A stretch of 64,000 nucleotides of DNA from Pristimantibacillus sp052113225 (GTDB taxonomy: Bacteria > Bacillota > Bacilli > Paenibacillales > Paenibacillaceae), in contig NZ_JBFRCT010000004.1 in NCBI RefSeq assembly GCF_052113225.1, forward strand, positions 434,001 to 498,000. Reading direction: 5' to 3'. The position numbers and the translations under genes were made by a program. Each line of letters begins with the position of its first letter. Position 1 is the stretch's first letter. The notes beneath the pieces are model-generated. The model worked only from the letters and a program-made list of their open reading frames with translations, did not search any database and was not told the DNA's origin. This document shows positions 1 to 9,363 of this stretch, piece by piece.

Positions 1-1574
1 GGGATCGCCTGCTCCGCTTTCTGTCTAAACCAACGGACCTGCTCAAGGAAGCTTCCCGCTCCTGCCGCCCAAATCAGACGGCTGTCGGTGTCCTTCCTGC
101 CCTGCAGCCAGTGCCCCACAATCATGCGGGCAGGATGATGATAGAACTCATCTCCCGCACGATCATCGGCATTAGGCCCGTATTGGATCGTATTCGCCGC
201 ATAATCCTGATACAGCCGAATGATGCTCTCCTGCTCCGAGGAGTAGAAGCGTTCCACAAACGAATAAAGCTGCGTATCAGCATCAGCTGCACCGTCTTGC
301 CATAACTTCGCACATAAATCGAGTGTAAACAGATGCGGCAAAATGTTGCCTGAATTAACGAGCAAATATTCGCTCGCCCCCGCGGCAAAGGCATCACCAA
401 GCTCATCAATGATAAGCTGTGCAGGTGAAGGGAATAACGTCAAATGATTGGATGCCTGCAGATCATGGAACGTCACATGATAATACACACCGTTCTTCCC
501 TTCATCCCCAATCTCCGGCAGCGCGGGTACACGCAGATTCAGATTGCCATGTCTTCGTGACACCATTTTGCCGTAGCCGTTATCTGCCCACATTTTAATA
601 ACACCATCTGGCACTTGGATATGGCCCTGCTTGTACAGCTCTGCGATCTCCCCGTACATTGCCATGGAACAGACAGGCTGATCCACTTGTTCAGCGATCA
701 TGTCATACTGCTTCTGTACAACGGAGGAGATCAGCTCCCCTCGTTTCTCAGGTGTATCGAATGCCGGATCGTTTTCCCAAAATGGCTTGTCACCTTGTCC
801 CCGGAACGACAGCACCCAGACAATCTTATCGTTCTTCTGATGCTTAATCGCTTCACGCCATAACTGCTCAAATAATTCCGGGTGCTCCTTGTAGCTGGCC
901 TGTTTACCTGGGAAAGCCCTCAGGAACATTTCCGCACCAAGCGGCTCTGCATGATGATGCGTCAGCCAAAGTCCCATCTCCGCAGCAAGCTTCGCATGGA
1001 TGCCGGTCTTGGGCAGATCGGTACCCGGAATAACCATATTGCCGCCGCATCGGAGCAAGGCTTCAAATACCGGCGCCCATACTTCTTCCGTTGGAGGATA
1101 CTGCTCCTTCCAGCCGATCAGACAAACCTCATCATTTACGAACCAGCCGCGGTAGCGAACCTTCGGCTTCACGCTTTCATACGGGACAGCGGGTACTTCA
1201 ATTGCATCACGTCTCGCAGGTGGAAGCTCTGCCCAGAACCAGAACGGGTCGACGCCAAGCACCGTATGGCTGTAATGAAGAAGACCATAGATGACTCCTA
1301 ATTCATCCCTGCCGATAATATGCAGCACAGATCCTTCTTCCCCATCTGCAAATTGAAAACAAAAGCCCTCTGCCCAAGCCGGGCATGAATCTCCCTCTTC
1401 TGCATAACGAACTACAACACTTGCACTATTGCCCAGCTTAGGAGCAGCTCCAAATACGGCCTCGTGATCCCGCTTAATCATATTCCAGACATGCTTAACA
1501 GGGGTATTCCACCCCGTACGGATGTCATATTCTGTTGCCTCATTAATCGTTAACCCACTTAAACGTTCACGCAT
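1..1574 (-). CDS. GH115-like alpha-glucuronidase (partial, C-terminus cut by window edge)
   Basis: This open frame of about 524 residues has no stop before the window edge, so the gene continues to the left. It starts at an ATG (1572-1574) preceded by GGAGA. Residues around 90-115 contain RDELGVIYGLLHYS followed by DPFWFWAELPP. Next come a YRGWFVNDE block, a THHHAEP block and FRGQGDKPFW, in the order and style of glycoside hydrolase family 115 (xylan alpha-1,2-glucuronidases). No signal peptide is visible, so the enzyme is probably cytoplasmic and acts on imported glucuronate-bearing xylo-oligosaccharides. It is the last visible gene of the run of permeases, kinase, regulator and binding protein. 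The family call rests on motif recall and the sequence appears divergent, so the exact substrate is inferred. Confidence 0.75.
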   Translation of the reverse strand, partial: MRERLSGLTINEATEYDIRTGWNTPVKHVWNMIKRDHEAVFGAAPKLGNSASVVVRYAEEGDSCPAWAEGFCFQFADGEEGSVLHIIGRDELGVIYGLLHYSHTVLGVDPFWFWAELPPARRDAIEVPAVPYESVKPKVRYRGWFVNDEVCLIGWKEQYPPTEEVWAPVFEALLRCGGNMVIPGTDLPKTGIHAKLAAEMGLWLTHHHAEPLGAEMFLRAFPGKQASYKEHPELFEQLWREAIKHQKNDKIVWVLSFRGQGDKPFWENDPAFDTPEKRGELISSVVQKQYDMIAEQVDQPVCSMAMYGEIAELYKQGHIQVPDGVIKMWADNGYGKMVSRRHGNLNLRVPALPEIGDEGKNGVYYHVTFHDLQASNHLTLFPSPAQLIIDELGDAFAAGASEYLLVNSGNILPHLFTLDLCAKLWQDGAADADTQLYSFVERFYSSEQESIIRLYQDYAANTIQYGPNADDRAGDEFYHHPARMIVGHWLQGRKDTDSRLIWAAGAGSFLEQVRWFRQKAEQAI

Positions 1575-1618
1575 CTTTCTCCATCTCCCATCCCCGTAAA
1601 AAGGTCCCCTTAAAGCCA

Positions 1619-1651
1619 AGAGGACCGGCCAATGGAATCGGCCAATCCTCT
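1619..1651 (-). terminator. Intercistronic stem-loop between binding-protein gene and GH115 gene
   Basis: An inverted repeat with AGAGGA and GGCC blocks in both arms lies in the gap between the solute-binding protein stop and the GH115 start. No strong T-run follows on the minus strand. It looks more like an attenuator or mRNA-stabilising hairpin than a full terminator. Such a hairpin would let the binding protein be made in excess over the enzyme. Confidence 0.45.
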
Positions 1652-1664
1652 CTGCATTCATTGC

Positions 1665-3017
1665 TTATTTTTTCGCTTCTTCTGCATATTTCGCTCCTAC
1701 CTTCATCAGCTCATCATACGCTTGATCCGGCGTTGATTGGTCGAATTGCAGCTTTTCAACAACCGTCTTGTAGTCGTTCTTGAATGTGCCCCATCCTTTA
1801 GGATCGTTAATAAACGGCTGAGCATCCGGTGTTACTTTACCAAGGAAATCAAGGGATACTTTATCTGCATCACTGAAGGACGGCTCAATCGCTGCAACCA
1901 CTTTGGAGCTGACTGGTGTACCGCGTGTTAGACCAAGCGTCTTGCCTGCTTCTTCATTGTTAATGAACCAATCTACGAATTGAATCGCTTCTGCCTGATG
2001 CTTGGATTGTGCGTTAACACTCCAGAACATACTAGGCTTGAGCCAGCCGCCCGCTTCTGTTCCTTTTGGCATCGAGGCGTAGCCAAATGCGCCCGGCTTC
2101 AAAGCTTCAATCGCACTTACTTGGTTGGAGAACAGATGGCGAGCAACGGCGTTGCCGTTAATCACACTGTCCAGCTGTGGATCAAGCTCTTTATCCGTTG
2201 TCGTGATGTCAGCAGGTGTCAGAATGCCTTTCTTACGAAGGTCACCCATCTTCGTCATATATTCAATCCAAGTCGCTTTATCAATGGTCAAATTGCCTTC
2301 TGCATCGAAAATATATCCTTTGCCTTGACTGTATTGATACGAAGTGTAGTCAACGAGGTCAGCGCTTTGGTCAACGAAGACATATTTGTCTTTGCCAAGC
2401 TTCGCTTTAGCCGCTTCGCCAAAAGCGAAGAATTCATCCCAGTTCCAACCGAATGTCGGAGCTGTCAGACCAAGCTTTTCTACAACTGTCTTATCATAGA
2501 CCATACCAAGCGCTGCCACACCAAGAGGCATCGCATACAAGGTACCGTTTACTTTACCACCGTCAACAGTAGCCGTATCTATATCAGCTACATTAAGATC
2601 CTTCAGGTCCGCGAGCAGATTCCGGCCTGCGTAATCATTCACGTACGCAGCATCCATCTGGATAATATCCGGTGCATTTTTCGCCGAGTATTGAACAGCC
2701 AGCTTGTCATAGTAACCATCCCAGCCGGAGAATTGAGTCTGGAACGATACGTTCGGATGAAGCTCTTTGTATTGATCAAGTGCTTTCAGTGTTGCGTCAT
2801 GGCGTGCTTGCGAACCCCACCAGGCAACTGTAAGTGTTACCGGTTCGTCACTGCTTGCCGCTCCGCCATTATTGCTGGCAGCAGCGTTGCTTGGCGCAGC
2901 ACTGTCAGCAGGCGCGTTATTGGAGTTGTTACCCCCATTGTTGCCGCAAGCTGCAGATGTAACCATCATTAGAGTTAAAGCGGTTGCAAGAATCCCTTTT
3001 TTAGTAGACTTCTTCAC
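1665..3017 (-). CDS. Sugar ABC transporter solute-binding lipoprotein (CUT1)
   Basis: This is the extracellular oligosaccharide-binding component of a CUT1 importer. Of its 450 residues, the first 24 or so form a lipoprotein signal with lipobox SAAC, followed by a long Asn/Gly/Ala/Ser-rich linker to about residue 55. A family-1 binding-protein fold then follows (LTVAWWGSQARHD at its start). The start is a GTG with GGGGG eight bases upstream. It is probably tethered to the outer face of the membrane and feeds the two permeases encoded at 6207-8002. A separate motif-bearing promoter lies just upstream at 3062-3123, so this gene can be transcribed apart from the permeases. No ATPase gene is nearby, which is normal for CUT1 systems sharing an MsmX-type ATPase. 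Confidence 0.9.
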   Translation of the reverse strand: MKKSTKKGILATALTLMMVTSAACGNNGGNNSNNAPADSAAPSNAAASNNGGAASSDEPVTLTVAWWGSQARHDATLKALDQYKELHPNVSFQTQFSGWDGYYDKLAVQYSAKNAPDIIQMDAAYVNDYAGRNLLADLKDLNVADIDTATVDGGKVNGTLYAMPLGVAALGMVYDKTVVEKLGLTAPTFGWNWDEFFAFGEAAKAKLGKDKYVFVDQSADLVDYTSYQYSQGKGYIFDAEGNLTIDKATWIEYMTKMGDLRKKGILTPADITTTDKELDPQLDSVINGNAVARHLFSNQVSAIEALKPGAFGYASMPKGTEAGGWLKPSMFWSVNAQSKHQAEAIQFVDWFINNEEAGKTLGLTRGTPVSSKVVAAIEPSFSDADKVSLDFLGKVTPDAQPFINDPKGWGTFKNDYKTVVEKLQFDQSTPDQAYDELMKVGAKYAEEAKK

Positions 3018-3061
3018 TATCTTGACCCCCTTGCGCTAGACGGGCTAGCGGTTATAAATGA

Positions 3062-3123
3062 ATCTTACCACCCGTCAAAATCACCGTATAGAAGAGTAAT
3101 GAACACAAAACTTTCAGTATTTA
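3062..3123 (-). promoter_or_regulatory. Promoter with shared 30-bp YesN-type motif, copy A
   Basis: On the plus strand, 3094-3123 begins GAGTAATGAACACA and ends CTTTCAGTATTTA. It matches copies at 8077-8106 and 36300-36329. A -10-like hexamer TAAGAT (minus strand, 3062-3067) lies 26 nt away, nearly the same spacing as in the other two copies. It is inferred to be the binding site of the adjacent AraC-type response regulator, driving the solute-binding protein and GH115 genes. Confidence 0.6.
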
Positions 3124-3130
3124 TTACAGT

Positions 3131-4402
3131 TTACTGCTTCATAAGTTCACTTGGCGTAACGCCGCAATACTTTTTAAATAATGTAGTGAAATAAGGAACA
3201 TTCTGGTATCCAACCATTTCCGATACCTCGTAGATCAGATGTTTTCCTTCGAGCAAAAGCACCTTAGCCTTCTCAATCCGCACCCGGATAACATAGTTGG
3301 TGAACGTCTCGCCTGTCACTTTTTTGAACAACTGATTCAAGTAATTTTTCGAAATATACAGCTGAGAAGCGAGCTGCTCTAGTGTAATATCCTCAGCATA
3401 ATGAGTATGGACATACTCGATCATGAACTGGACTGCTTTCCGGTGCTTCTCATGAATGGTGTTGAAAGAGAGCTCACTGCCTCCACTTTCCTCGCCTTCT
3501 GCCTCCTGTTCTTGATTCGGGTCCTCAAGCAGCCCTTGCAAAGCTTCATCGCAGGAAGCCTTGATTTCATGCCAGGAGTCCTTCGTCCTGCCGAGACCAA
3601 ACCGCGCATCCAGCCCGATATAACTCTTCAGATTGTTAATGATCATCCCGCCCAGCCGTCCAGCAGAAGCAGCCGCCAATTGTCCATCTGTCCCTTGCTC
3701 CGAACGCAGAAGAACTGCCGCATAATTGCCGAACAGCCAGACAAAGCTTGCTGTCTGCCACTCTCCTCCAAGCACCTCTTCACTGATATTTGACACCGCG
3801 AACCGGAACAGATTCCAGTCGGCAATCGAGATATTACGGGTCCGTTCCGTCCACGTGACTTCGATAACCATAACGGTGAACTGCTTGCTCTGCCATTCCG
3901 CTAACGCTGCCGGCAGTTCCTCGGGCTGGCTCAACCCGTTCAGAATAGACGCCGTCCATTCCTCCTGCCTCCAGTTCACCGCCGGGACGTTCTGCTCACC
4001 GGTCTGTTCCAGGCGCTGCAAATAAGTTTCCTCAAGCTTAAGAATCGTCTCAGCCAGCACTTTACGGATTTGATCAACCGTCACCGGCTTCGTCAAATAG
4101 TCATCTACTCCAAGCCGGAGAGCGGTACGTGCATATTCGAAGTCATTATAGCCGCTTAGAATAACGAATCGGCCTGTGAATCCTCTGCTCTTCAAGCTTT
4201 CTATCATCTGAATCCCGTTCATCTCCGGCATATAGATATCCGTCAGAACGATATCCGGATTCACTTCTTCAATCAGCTTAAGACCAGCTTCCCCATCAAT
4301 GGCTTCACCGGCAAACTCCGCATCGAGCTCCTCCCAAGGAATCGCTTTGCGAAGCCCTCTTACGACCTGAAAATCATCATCAATGATGACTATCTTCCAC
4401 AT
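3131..4402 (-). CDS. AraC-type response regulator (YesN-like)
   Basis: This 423-residue protein has an N-terminal receiver domain (IIDDD near residue 7, phosphoacceptor Asp in VLTDIYMPEMNG near 56, Lys in TKP near 105). A variable middle region follows, then two AraC-type helix-turn-helix motifs in the last 100 residues (LEQLASQLYISKNYLNQLFKK and the VGYQNVPYFTTLFKK segment). It overlaps the upstream kinase gene by 23 bases, so the two are translationally coupled. By analogy with YesMN systems, it should be phosphorylated by that kinase and activate the transporter promoters. It is the best candidate to bind the motif found at 3094, 8077 and 36300. Confidence 0.92.
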   Translation of the reverse strand: MWKIVIIDDDFQVVRGLRKAIPWEELDAEFAGEAIDGEAGLKLIEEVNPDIVLTDIYMPEMNGIQMIESLKSRGFTGRFVILSGYNDFEYARTALRLGVDDYLTKPVTVDQIRKVLAETILKLEETYLQRLEQTGEQNVPAVNWRQEEWTASILNGLSQPEELPAALAEWQSKQFTVMVIEVTWTERTRNISIADWNLFRFAVSNISEEVLGGEWQTASFVWLFGNYAAVLLRSEQGTDGQLAAASAGRLGGMIINNLKSYIGLDARFGLGRTKDSWHEIKASCDEALQGLLEDPNQEQEAEGEESGGSELSFNTIHEKHRKAVQFMIEYVHTHYAEDITLEQLASQLYISKNYLNQLFKKVTGETFTNYVIRVRIEKAKVLLLEGKHLIYEVSEMVGYQNVPYFTTLFKKYCGVTPSELMKQ

Positions 4403-6131
4403 GCTGCCGTTCCCCTTTCTGCCTTAACGTCTCTAATCTCGGAAGACGAATAACCGCCTCCGTACCTCCTTCGGGCGAATTACCAAGTGTAAATCCATAC
4501 TTATGGCCAAATAAAGCTTCGATCCTCTCCCTTACATTACGAAGCCCGTATCCACCTTTTGCACTTCGCTTCTCCTGCCAATCCTCACGCAGCTTCCGGC
4601 CGTCATCCCTTATCGCGATAAGAAGCTGGTCATTACTGACACTGACAGTTATGACTAGTGAGGCATGCTGTTTGCCGTGAAAGCCATGCACAAAGGCATT
4701 TTCTACAAATGGCTGTAAAATCACTTTCGGTACGTACAGCTTGCCCGCTTCCTCCGGAACCTCGAGCGTGTAAGACAGCCGGTCTTCCCAGCGGATCTTC
4801 TGGAATTGCAGGTAGCTCTCAATATGAGTCAGCTCCTCCGTTAAGGGAACAAGGCTATTCGTATTCGTTAACGATAAGCGGAAAAACTGCCCCAAATGCG
4901 AAAGCATGCTGCTGATCTGCGGCTGGTCTGCTTCAATCGCCATCCAGTTCACCTGATCCAGTGAGTTATATAAAAAATGAGGGTTTATCATCATTTGAAG
5001 AGCTTTAATCTCCGCTGCACGCTGCTGCTCATGCTTCACCTCCAGCGTTTCGTACAGCTGCTCAATCCGCGAGATGAGCTTGTCATAACCTTGGAAAAGC
5101 GTGCCGAACTCATTCTTATAATCGGTTGGCAGCGGACTCTTCTTATTTAGAGAGAAGTTGCTCATCGCTTTCAGCAGTTGTCCAATCGGCTTGATGAATT
5201 GACGGGACAAAAAGACGGCAAGCAGCAGGATGAGAATGATCGTTACAATACCAAAGGCCAGAATGGTCCGTGTCTGCTTCAGACTGCCTGCCGTAATTTG
5301 CTTCCAGGAAGTAACCTCCAGCAGTGACCACTTCGAATCCAGCGATGAGGTCCAGACAAGAAACTCGTCGCCGGTCCGCTTGGCACCGGAGGTCTGCTGC
5401 TCCAGCTGCTCCTCAATTTCGGTTTGATGACTTGTAAAGAAATCAGCTTTGCCGATATAGGTAATCAGTTTGCCTGTCGAGTCGAGCAGTGCAAGGTTAG
5501 AACGGCTGTCCTCGGTTGTAATGAGAGATTGGAAATCTGGCACTCTGACATTAAAGACCATAACCGCGAATGACTTGTTGAACCGGTTATATACCTTGCG
5601 TGCATAGCTGATAACTGGCGTATCACCTGTATTTGTTTTGATAATCCGCTCACTTAGCCATGCCTCATCCGATTTGACCAAATCTTTGTACCAAGCTTCT
5701 TTCTCTATACCGTCCATCGGCAGAAACTGAACAAATTCCTGTACATTATAAGAAGGGGTCAGATCCGAATAGACATGGATGGATTGAACAATCGGCATGC
5801 CAAATACAAAGTTGTTGAGCTGTGCCCTGATGTTGGCTTGTCCACGTACCTGATCATATTTATTGCCGCCCGACATCTCCTCATACATATCGGTAAAATT
5901 GAGCGAAGCCGTATTGGAGCTCTGCTCAATATCCTTCAGATTGGTCGTCAGCTTCTTATGGATCTCCACCAGCACCTTTTGCTGGTAATAGGAGGTGTTG
6001 TCTGCAATTTCTTTTGAGCCATTATAGTAGCTGAAGGAGACAACAATGGCGACAAGGATGGTAACGATAAGTGCAAAACCAAAAAAGAATACAAACTCGA
6101 TTCGCATGGTCTTGAACGGATTGGTTCGCAA
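4380..6131 (-). CDS. Sensor histidine kinase (YesM-like)
   Basis: This 583-residue membrane kinase has one transmembrane segment near residues 12-35, a large extracellular sensor region to about 290 and a second segment near 290-310. A HAMP-like linker, the His_kinase segment with INPHFLYNSLDQVNWMA (phosphoacceptor His) and a C-terminal ATPase domain with GYGLRNVRERIEALFG follow. Translation most likely starts at a TTG with GGGAGG seven bases upstream; the first in-frame ATG lies eight codons later. It probably senses the oligosaccharide, or its bound receptor, outside the cell and signals to the regulator encoded next. Confidence 0.92.
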   Translation of the reverse strand: MRTNPFKTMRIEFVFFFGFALIVTILVAIVVSFSYYNGSKEIADNTSYYQQKVLVEIHKKLTTNLKDIEQSSNTASLNFTDMYEEMSGGNKYDQVRGQANIRAQLNNFVFGMPIVQSIHVYSDLTPSYNVQEFVQFLPMDGIEKEAWYKDLVKSDEAWLSERIIKTNTGDTPVISYARKVYNRFNKSFAVMVFNVRVPDFQSLITTEDSRSNLALLDSTGKLITYIGKADFFTSHQTEIEEQLEQQTSGAKRTGDEFLVWTSSLDSKWSLLEVTSWKQITAGSLKQTRTILAFGIVTIILILLLAVFLSRQFIKPIGQLLKAMSNFSLNKKSPLPTDYKNEFGTLFQGYDKLISRIEQLYETLEVKHEQQRAAEIKALQMMINPHFLYNSLDQVNWMAIEADQPQISSMLSHLGQFFRLSLTNTNSLVPLTEELTHIESYLQFQKIRWEDRLSYTLEVPEEAGKLYVPKVILQPFVENAFVHGFHGKQHASLVITVSVSNDQLLIAIRDDGRKLREDWQEKRSAKGGYGLRNVRERIEALFGHKYGFTLGNSPEGGTEAVIRLPRLETLRQKGERQHVEDSHH

Positions 6132-6162
6132 GACTATTCCTCCCGGCCTTGGAATGCAAAGA

Positions 6163-6184
6163 GAGCTGCGACTGACCGCAGCTC
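6163..6184 (-). terminator. Intercistronic stem-loop between permease and kinase genes
   Basis: GAGCTGCG and its exact complement CGCAGCTC (8-bp arms, 6-nt loop) lie in the 75-bp gap downstream of the permease gene, followed by TCTTTG on the minus strand. It is weak as a terminator and probably serves as an attenuator or processing hairpin that lowers kinase expression relative to the permeases. Confidence 0.45.
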
Positions 6185-6206
6185 AATTCCCATATATTAG
6201 TGGCTA

Positions 6207-7046
6207 TTATCCTTTGAGTGCTCCTGCCGACATCCCTTCGACGAAATGACGCTGTGCCAGGAAGAAAATGACGACAGACGGCACAATCGAACAAAGTGAC
6301 ATAGCCAGTAATTGTCCCCAAGGCACGGAGCCCTGCGAGTCAATAAACAGCTTCAAGGCAAGGTTGATGGTGTAATGATTAATGCTATTAATATATAGCA
6401 TTTGTCCAAAGAAATCATCCCAGTTCCACAGGAAGCAATAGATCGCAACCGTTACGAGAGCCGGCTTCACTAGCGGCAGCATAATACGCCAGTAGATGCC
6501 AAACCACGAGCATCCGTCGATTTTGGCTGCTTCATCCAGCTCCTTCGGTACGGAACGCATGAACTGGACAAGCAGGTAGATGAAGAACGGACCCCCGATT
6601 CCGCCTGCGAGAAGATGAGGAATATAGAACGGCAGGTAGGTGTTAATCCAGCCCCATTTGCTGAACATGACGTACTGCGGCACAACCGTAACCTGAGTCG
6701 GAAGCATCAGCGTAACAAGCATAATGCCGAACCACAAGTTCCTAAGCGGAAAATCCAAACGGGCAAAGGCAAACGCAACCAGACTGCAGGCTACAATACT
6801 CGTGAACAGGACGCCCAGGATCAGTTCAAACGTATTGAGGTAGAAATGGGTAAACGTAAAGTTTGGCGTCGATACCCAGCCGTCCGAGAAGTTCGCCCAA
6901 TGCGGCACCTTCGGGAAGAGATTCGCTGAGCCCATCTCCTCGTTTGTCTTTAGAGATGCACCAAGCCACCAGAAGATCGGATACATCATAATCAGGCTGA
7001 CAATCAGGAGAGAAATATGATTAAAGGAACGTTTGTATAACTTCAT
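6207..7046 (-). CDS. Carbohydrate ABC transporter permease (MalG-type)
   Basis: This is a 279-residue inner-membrane permease of the CUT1 family with about six transmembrane segments. The ATPase-docking EAA-type loop is visible as KELDEAAKIDGCSWFGIYWRI near residues 170-190. It starts within TAATG, overlapping the stop of the preceding permease by one base, with AGGAGGG upstream. Together with the next permease it forms the translocation pore for oligosaccharides delivered by the lipoprotein at 1665-3017. A substrate of xylan-derived aldouronates is inferred from the GH115-like gene in the same run. Confidence 0.93.
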   Translation of the reverse strand: MKLYKRSFNHISLLIVSLIMMYPIFWWLGASLKTNEEMGSANLFPKVPHWANFSDGWVSTPNFTFTHFYLNTFELILGVLFTSIVACSLVAFAFARLDFPLRNLWFGIMLVTLMLPTQVTVVPQYVMFSKWGWINTYLPFYIPHLLAGGIGGPFFIYLLVQFMRSVPKELDEAAKIDGCSWFGIYWRIMLPLVKPALVTVAIYCFLWNWDDFFGQMLYINSINHYTINLALKLFIDSQGSVPWGQLLAMSLCSIVPSVVIFFLAQRHFVEGMSAGALKG

Positions 7047-8002
7047 TATTTCTTCCCTCCTTGGTTCTCATAGAACACCCAATATTTCGAAGTGCCAAAG
7101 AGTAGTGCAGCGAACAAGCCGATTAGGATCAGCAGGATCCAAGCCAGTGCGGAAGCATAACCCATATGGAACTTCGTAAAGGCCTCTTCATATAGATACA
7201 TCACGTAGACGAAGGTCGATTTAACCGGACCACCATTTGTAATGACGAATGACTGCGTGAACATCTGGAACGTGTTAATCATCGTTTGTACCGCGTTAAA
7301 CAGGATGATCGGCGAAAGCATCGGCAGTGTCACCGAGATGAACTGGCGGAACTTGCCTGCTCCGTCAACCGATGAAGCTTCATACAGATCAGTCGGAATC
7401 TGCTTCAGTCCGGCGAGGAATATGATCATCGACGAGCCGAACTGCCATACCATCAATATAATGAGCGTGCCAAGCGCATACTTCGGATCAGCGATCCATG
7501 CCGGGCCTTTAATGCCGAATATCCCCAGGAAATCATTAATAAAACCGTTACGGCTGAAAATGTTTTTCCACAGAATCGATACCGCGATACTTGTACCAAT
7601 CAGCGACGGGAAGTACACCATCGTACGATAGAACGACATCCCCTTCATCTTGCGGTTCAGCAGCATCGCGATACATAAAGCAAACATCAAGCGAAGCGGA
7701 ACCGTCAGCAGCACGAAGGTAATCGTAATTTTAAGTGATTTCGGGAATACATCATCATCGGTGAAAATCTGCTTGTAGTTGTCGAAGCCGACCCAGTTCG
7801 GGGCTGCAAGTAATGAATAGTCGGTAAAGGAATAGTACAAGGACATAATCATAGGGCCAAGCGTCAGCAGCAGGAAGCCGATCAGCCAAGGCGATAGAAA
7901 CAGATAACCGGTGACAGGGGTCTCCCAACGCTTCGAGCGAATTTTTTGGACCTGATCCAGCTTCACAGAACCGGCAGTTTCTTTTACAGCAGCATTATTC
8001 AT
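7046..8002 (-). CDS. Sugar ABC transporter permease (MalF-type)
   Basis: This 318-residue CUT1 permease has an N-terminal cytoplasmic stretch of about 30 residues and then six transmembrane segments. The EAA loop is seen as TDLYEASSVDGAGKFRQFISV near residues 210-230. It is the first gene of the minus-strand operon, starting at an ATG with TTGGAG upstream. Its promoter region (8045-8106) carries a copy of the shared motif. It pairs with the permease at 6207-7046, to which it is translationally coupled. Confidence 0.93.
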   Translation of the reverse strand: MNNAAVKETAGSVKLDQVQKIRSKRWETPVTGYLFLSPWLIGFLLLTLGPMIMSLYYSFTDYSLLAAPNWVGFDNYKQIFTDDDVFPKSLKITITFVLLTVPLRLMFALCIAMLLNRKMKGMSFYRTMVYFPSLIGTSIAVSILWKNIFSRNGFINDFLGIFGIKGPAWIADPKYALGTLIILMVWQFGSSMIIFLAGLKQIPTDLYEASSVDGAGKFRQFISVTLPMLSPIILFNAVQTMINTFQMFTQSFVITNGGPVKSTFVYVMYLYEEAFTKFHMGYASALAWILLILIGLFAALLFGTSKYWVFYENQGGKK

Positions 8003-8044
8003 GTGGGTTACTCCAATCTTTCATTCTTGTGGACCTGTAATTTC

Positions 8045-8106
8045 ATTATAGAATCGGGTCCCGAATGCTTGAAGGAGAGCAATGAATCGGATTCTTTCAC
8101 TATTTA
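8045..8106 (-). promoter_or_regulatory. Promoter with shared 30-bp YesN-type motif, copy B
   Basis: The minus strand has a perfect -10 TATAAT at 8045-8050 and no good -35. On the plus strand the motif occupies 8077-8106 (GAGCAATGAA, then ATTCTTTCACTATTTA), 26 nt from the -10 box. The poor -35 and the adjacent conserved motif suggest an activator-dependent promoter for the permease operon. Confidence 0.6.
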
Positions 8107-8243
8107 ACGATAAATAGCCGGGGTAAAACTGTGCATGTGCTAGCTAGCTGTGGCAAACTGCGCAAGTGAGTAAGCTTTCTGGGGACAACAAAATGGTTGA
8201 GCACTAATCTGCTCAACCACTACTAATTGATATTACGGTACGG

Positions 8244-8813
8244 CTATTTCTCCAACTCATAGCGGGCGGCGATAATGCCCGACTTGAGCGTTCGGCTGGA
8301 CAGCAGCTTGAGCCTGATTTTCTCACCGTCGCCGTGGAATGCCGATTTTCCGCCGCCCAAGATGACCGGACAAATCGTCAGCAGGAATTCGTCGATCAGG
8401 CCGAGCTCAAGCAGCGTCTTCGCCGCCCCCGGACTGCCGAAGATAACGAGATTTTTGCCAGGCTGCTCCTTGAGCGCCTTGATTTCCTCTGCGATATTGT
8501 CCTTGATCAGCATCGTATTGTTCCATTCCGCATTGTCCAACGAGCCGGAAATGACGATCTTCTTAACATCCTGCAGCCATTTGGCATGCTCTAGACTGTG
8601 CCTCGACTCATTCGGATTGTCCATCACCGCGGGCCAGTAGCTTTCCATCATTCGATACGTCGTGCGTCCGTATACGGGAGAGCCGACTTCGGCTACGACC
8701 TCCTCGGCGTATTTCTCTAATTCCTCGTTGTACGGAATCCAATCTAGTCCTCCGTTCGAATCCGACGCATACCCGTCCAATGATACATGCATGAACAATA
8801 CGAGTTTTCTCAT
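8244..8813 (-). CDS. Dihydrofolate reductase family protein (RibD C-terminal-like)
   Basis: This protein of about 189 residues has the RibD-C/DHFR-like fold. It begins MRKLVLFMHVSLDGY, and GRTTYRMMESYWP lies near residue 50. Further motifs are KIVISGSLDNAEWNN, the nucleotide-binding stretch NLVIFGSPGAAKTLLELGLIDE, and CPVILGGGKSAF near residue 150. These are typical of YyaP/YwjB-like reductases of unknown substrate. The ATG at 8811-8813 has GGAGGAGAAG upstream and is preferred over a longer frame starting at 8903. It stands alone between the sugar operon and a gene-poor stretch. Confidence 0.88.
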   Translation of the reverse strand: MRKLVLFMHVSLDGYASDSNGGLDWIPYNEELEKYAEEVVAEVGSPVYGRTTYRMMESYWPAVMDNPNESRHSLEHAKWLQDVKKIVISGSLDNAEWNNTMLIKDNIAEEIKALKEQPGKNLVIFGSPGAAKTLLELGLIDEFLLTICPVILGGGKSAFHGDGEKIRLKLLSSRTLKSGIIAARYELEK

Positions 8814-8903
8814 GTTTGCTTCTCCTCCGATTTCGAATTTAGTTATTCGATTTTTGGCAGTAGGCCCGTGGTTCGTCCTACTCTTACGATCACTATAAAT
8901 CAT

Positions 8904-9363
8904 TACGTTACGTAAGGTTCAAGTGGAAATTCTGAATTTTCTTCGAAGTCAACAATGCTGCGCAAATCTGCTCTTACTCCAATAACAACGGCAGCAGACC
9001 TTTAACAATCATTTTTCGCACTCGTCGTTTGCATTCTTGCTCATGACCGAGGCAATAAAAACAACTTCCCTTTACCTTCTCGTTCAATAATTTCTTTAGC
9101 ACATGCGTCAATGGCAGACTTACTTATAAATGAGGAGATCCGGCTACACCACCATTTCCCGCACTAAAACGTTTTTGTGAGCAATCGTCAATTACATCCT
9201 GACTCATGTATGGGGCGATAGCTGCCAGTTCAGCAGCGCCAGTTGCAGCCGCAACATACCATCTGCAATGGAAGGAAGACGTTCGCTTGCTTTCTCCGAA
9301 CCGCCATGCCATCATCAAGAAAAGAAGTATTGGCAAGCGTAATGAAAGGGCAGGGAGTTTCAC
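8904..9363. other. Gene-poor stretch with possible decayed reading frame
   Basis: No convincing complete gene is present in these 460 bases. On the minus strand a protein-like frame without a start codon runs from about 9123 to a TAA at 8974-8976. It contains CFYCLGHEQECKRR and ends KGLLPLLLE. It lies in the same frame as a segment upstream reading AAELAAIAPYMSQDVIDDC, separated from it by a TAA stop. This could be the tail of a degraded gene. I do not recognise the family. The plus strand holds the ribosome binding site (GGCAGGGAG) of the next gene. Confidence 0.3.

Noticed and set aside
882..1301. Plus-strand frames in the first 1.3 kb
   Set aside because: They are shadows of the minus-strand GH115-like gene, which is open to the window edge.
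1980..2972. Long plus-strand frame of 330 codons
   Set aside because: It lies opposite the clear solute-binding protein gene, is Cys/Arg-rich and has no ribosome site.
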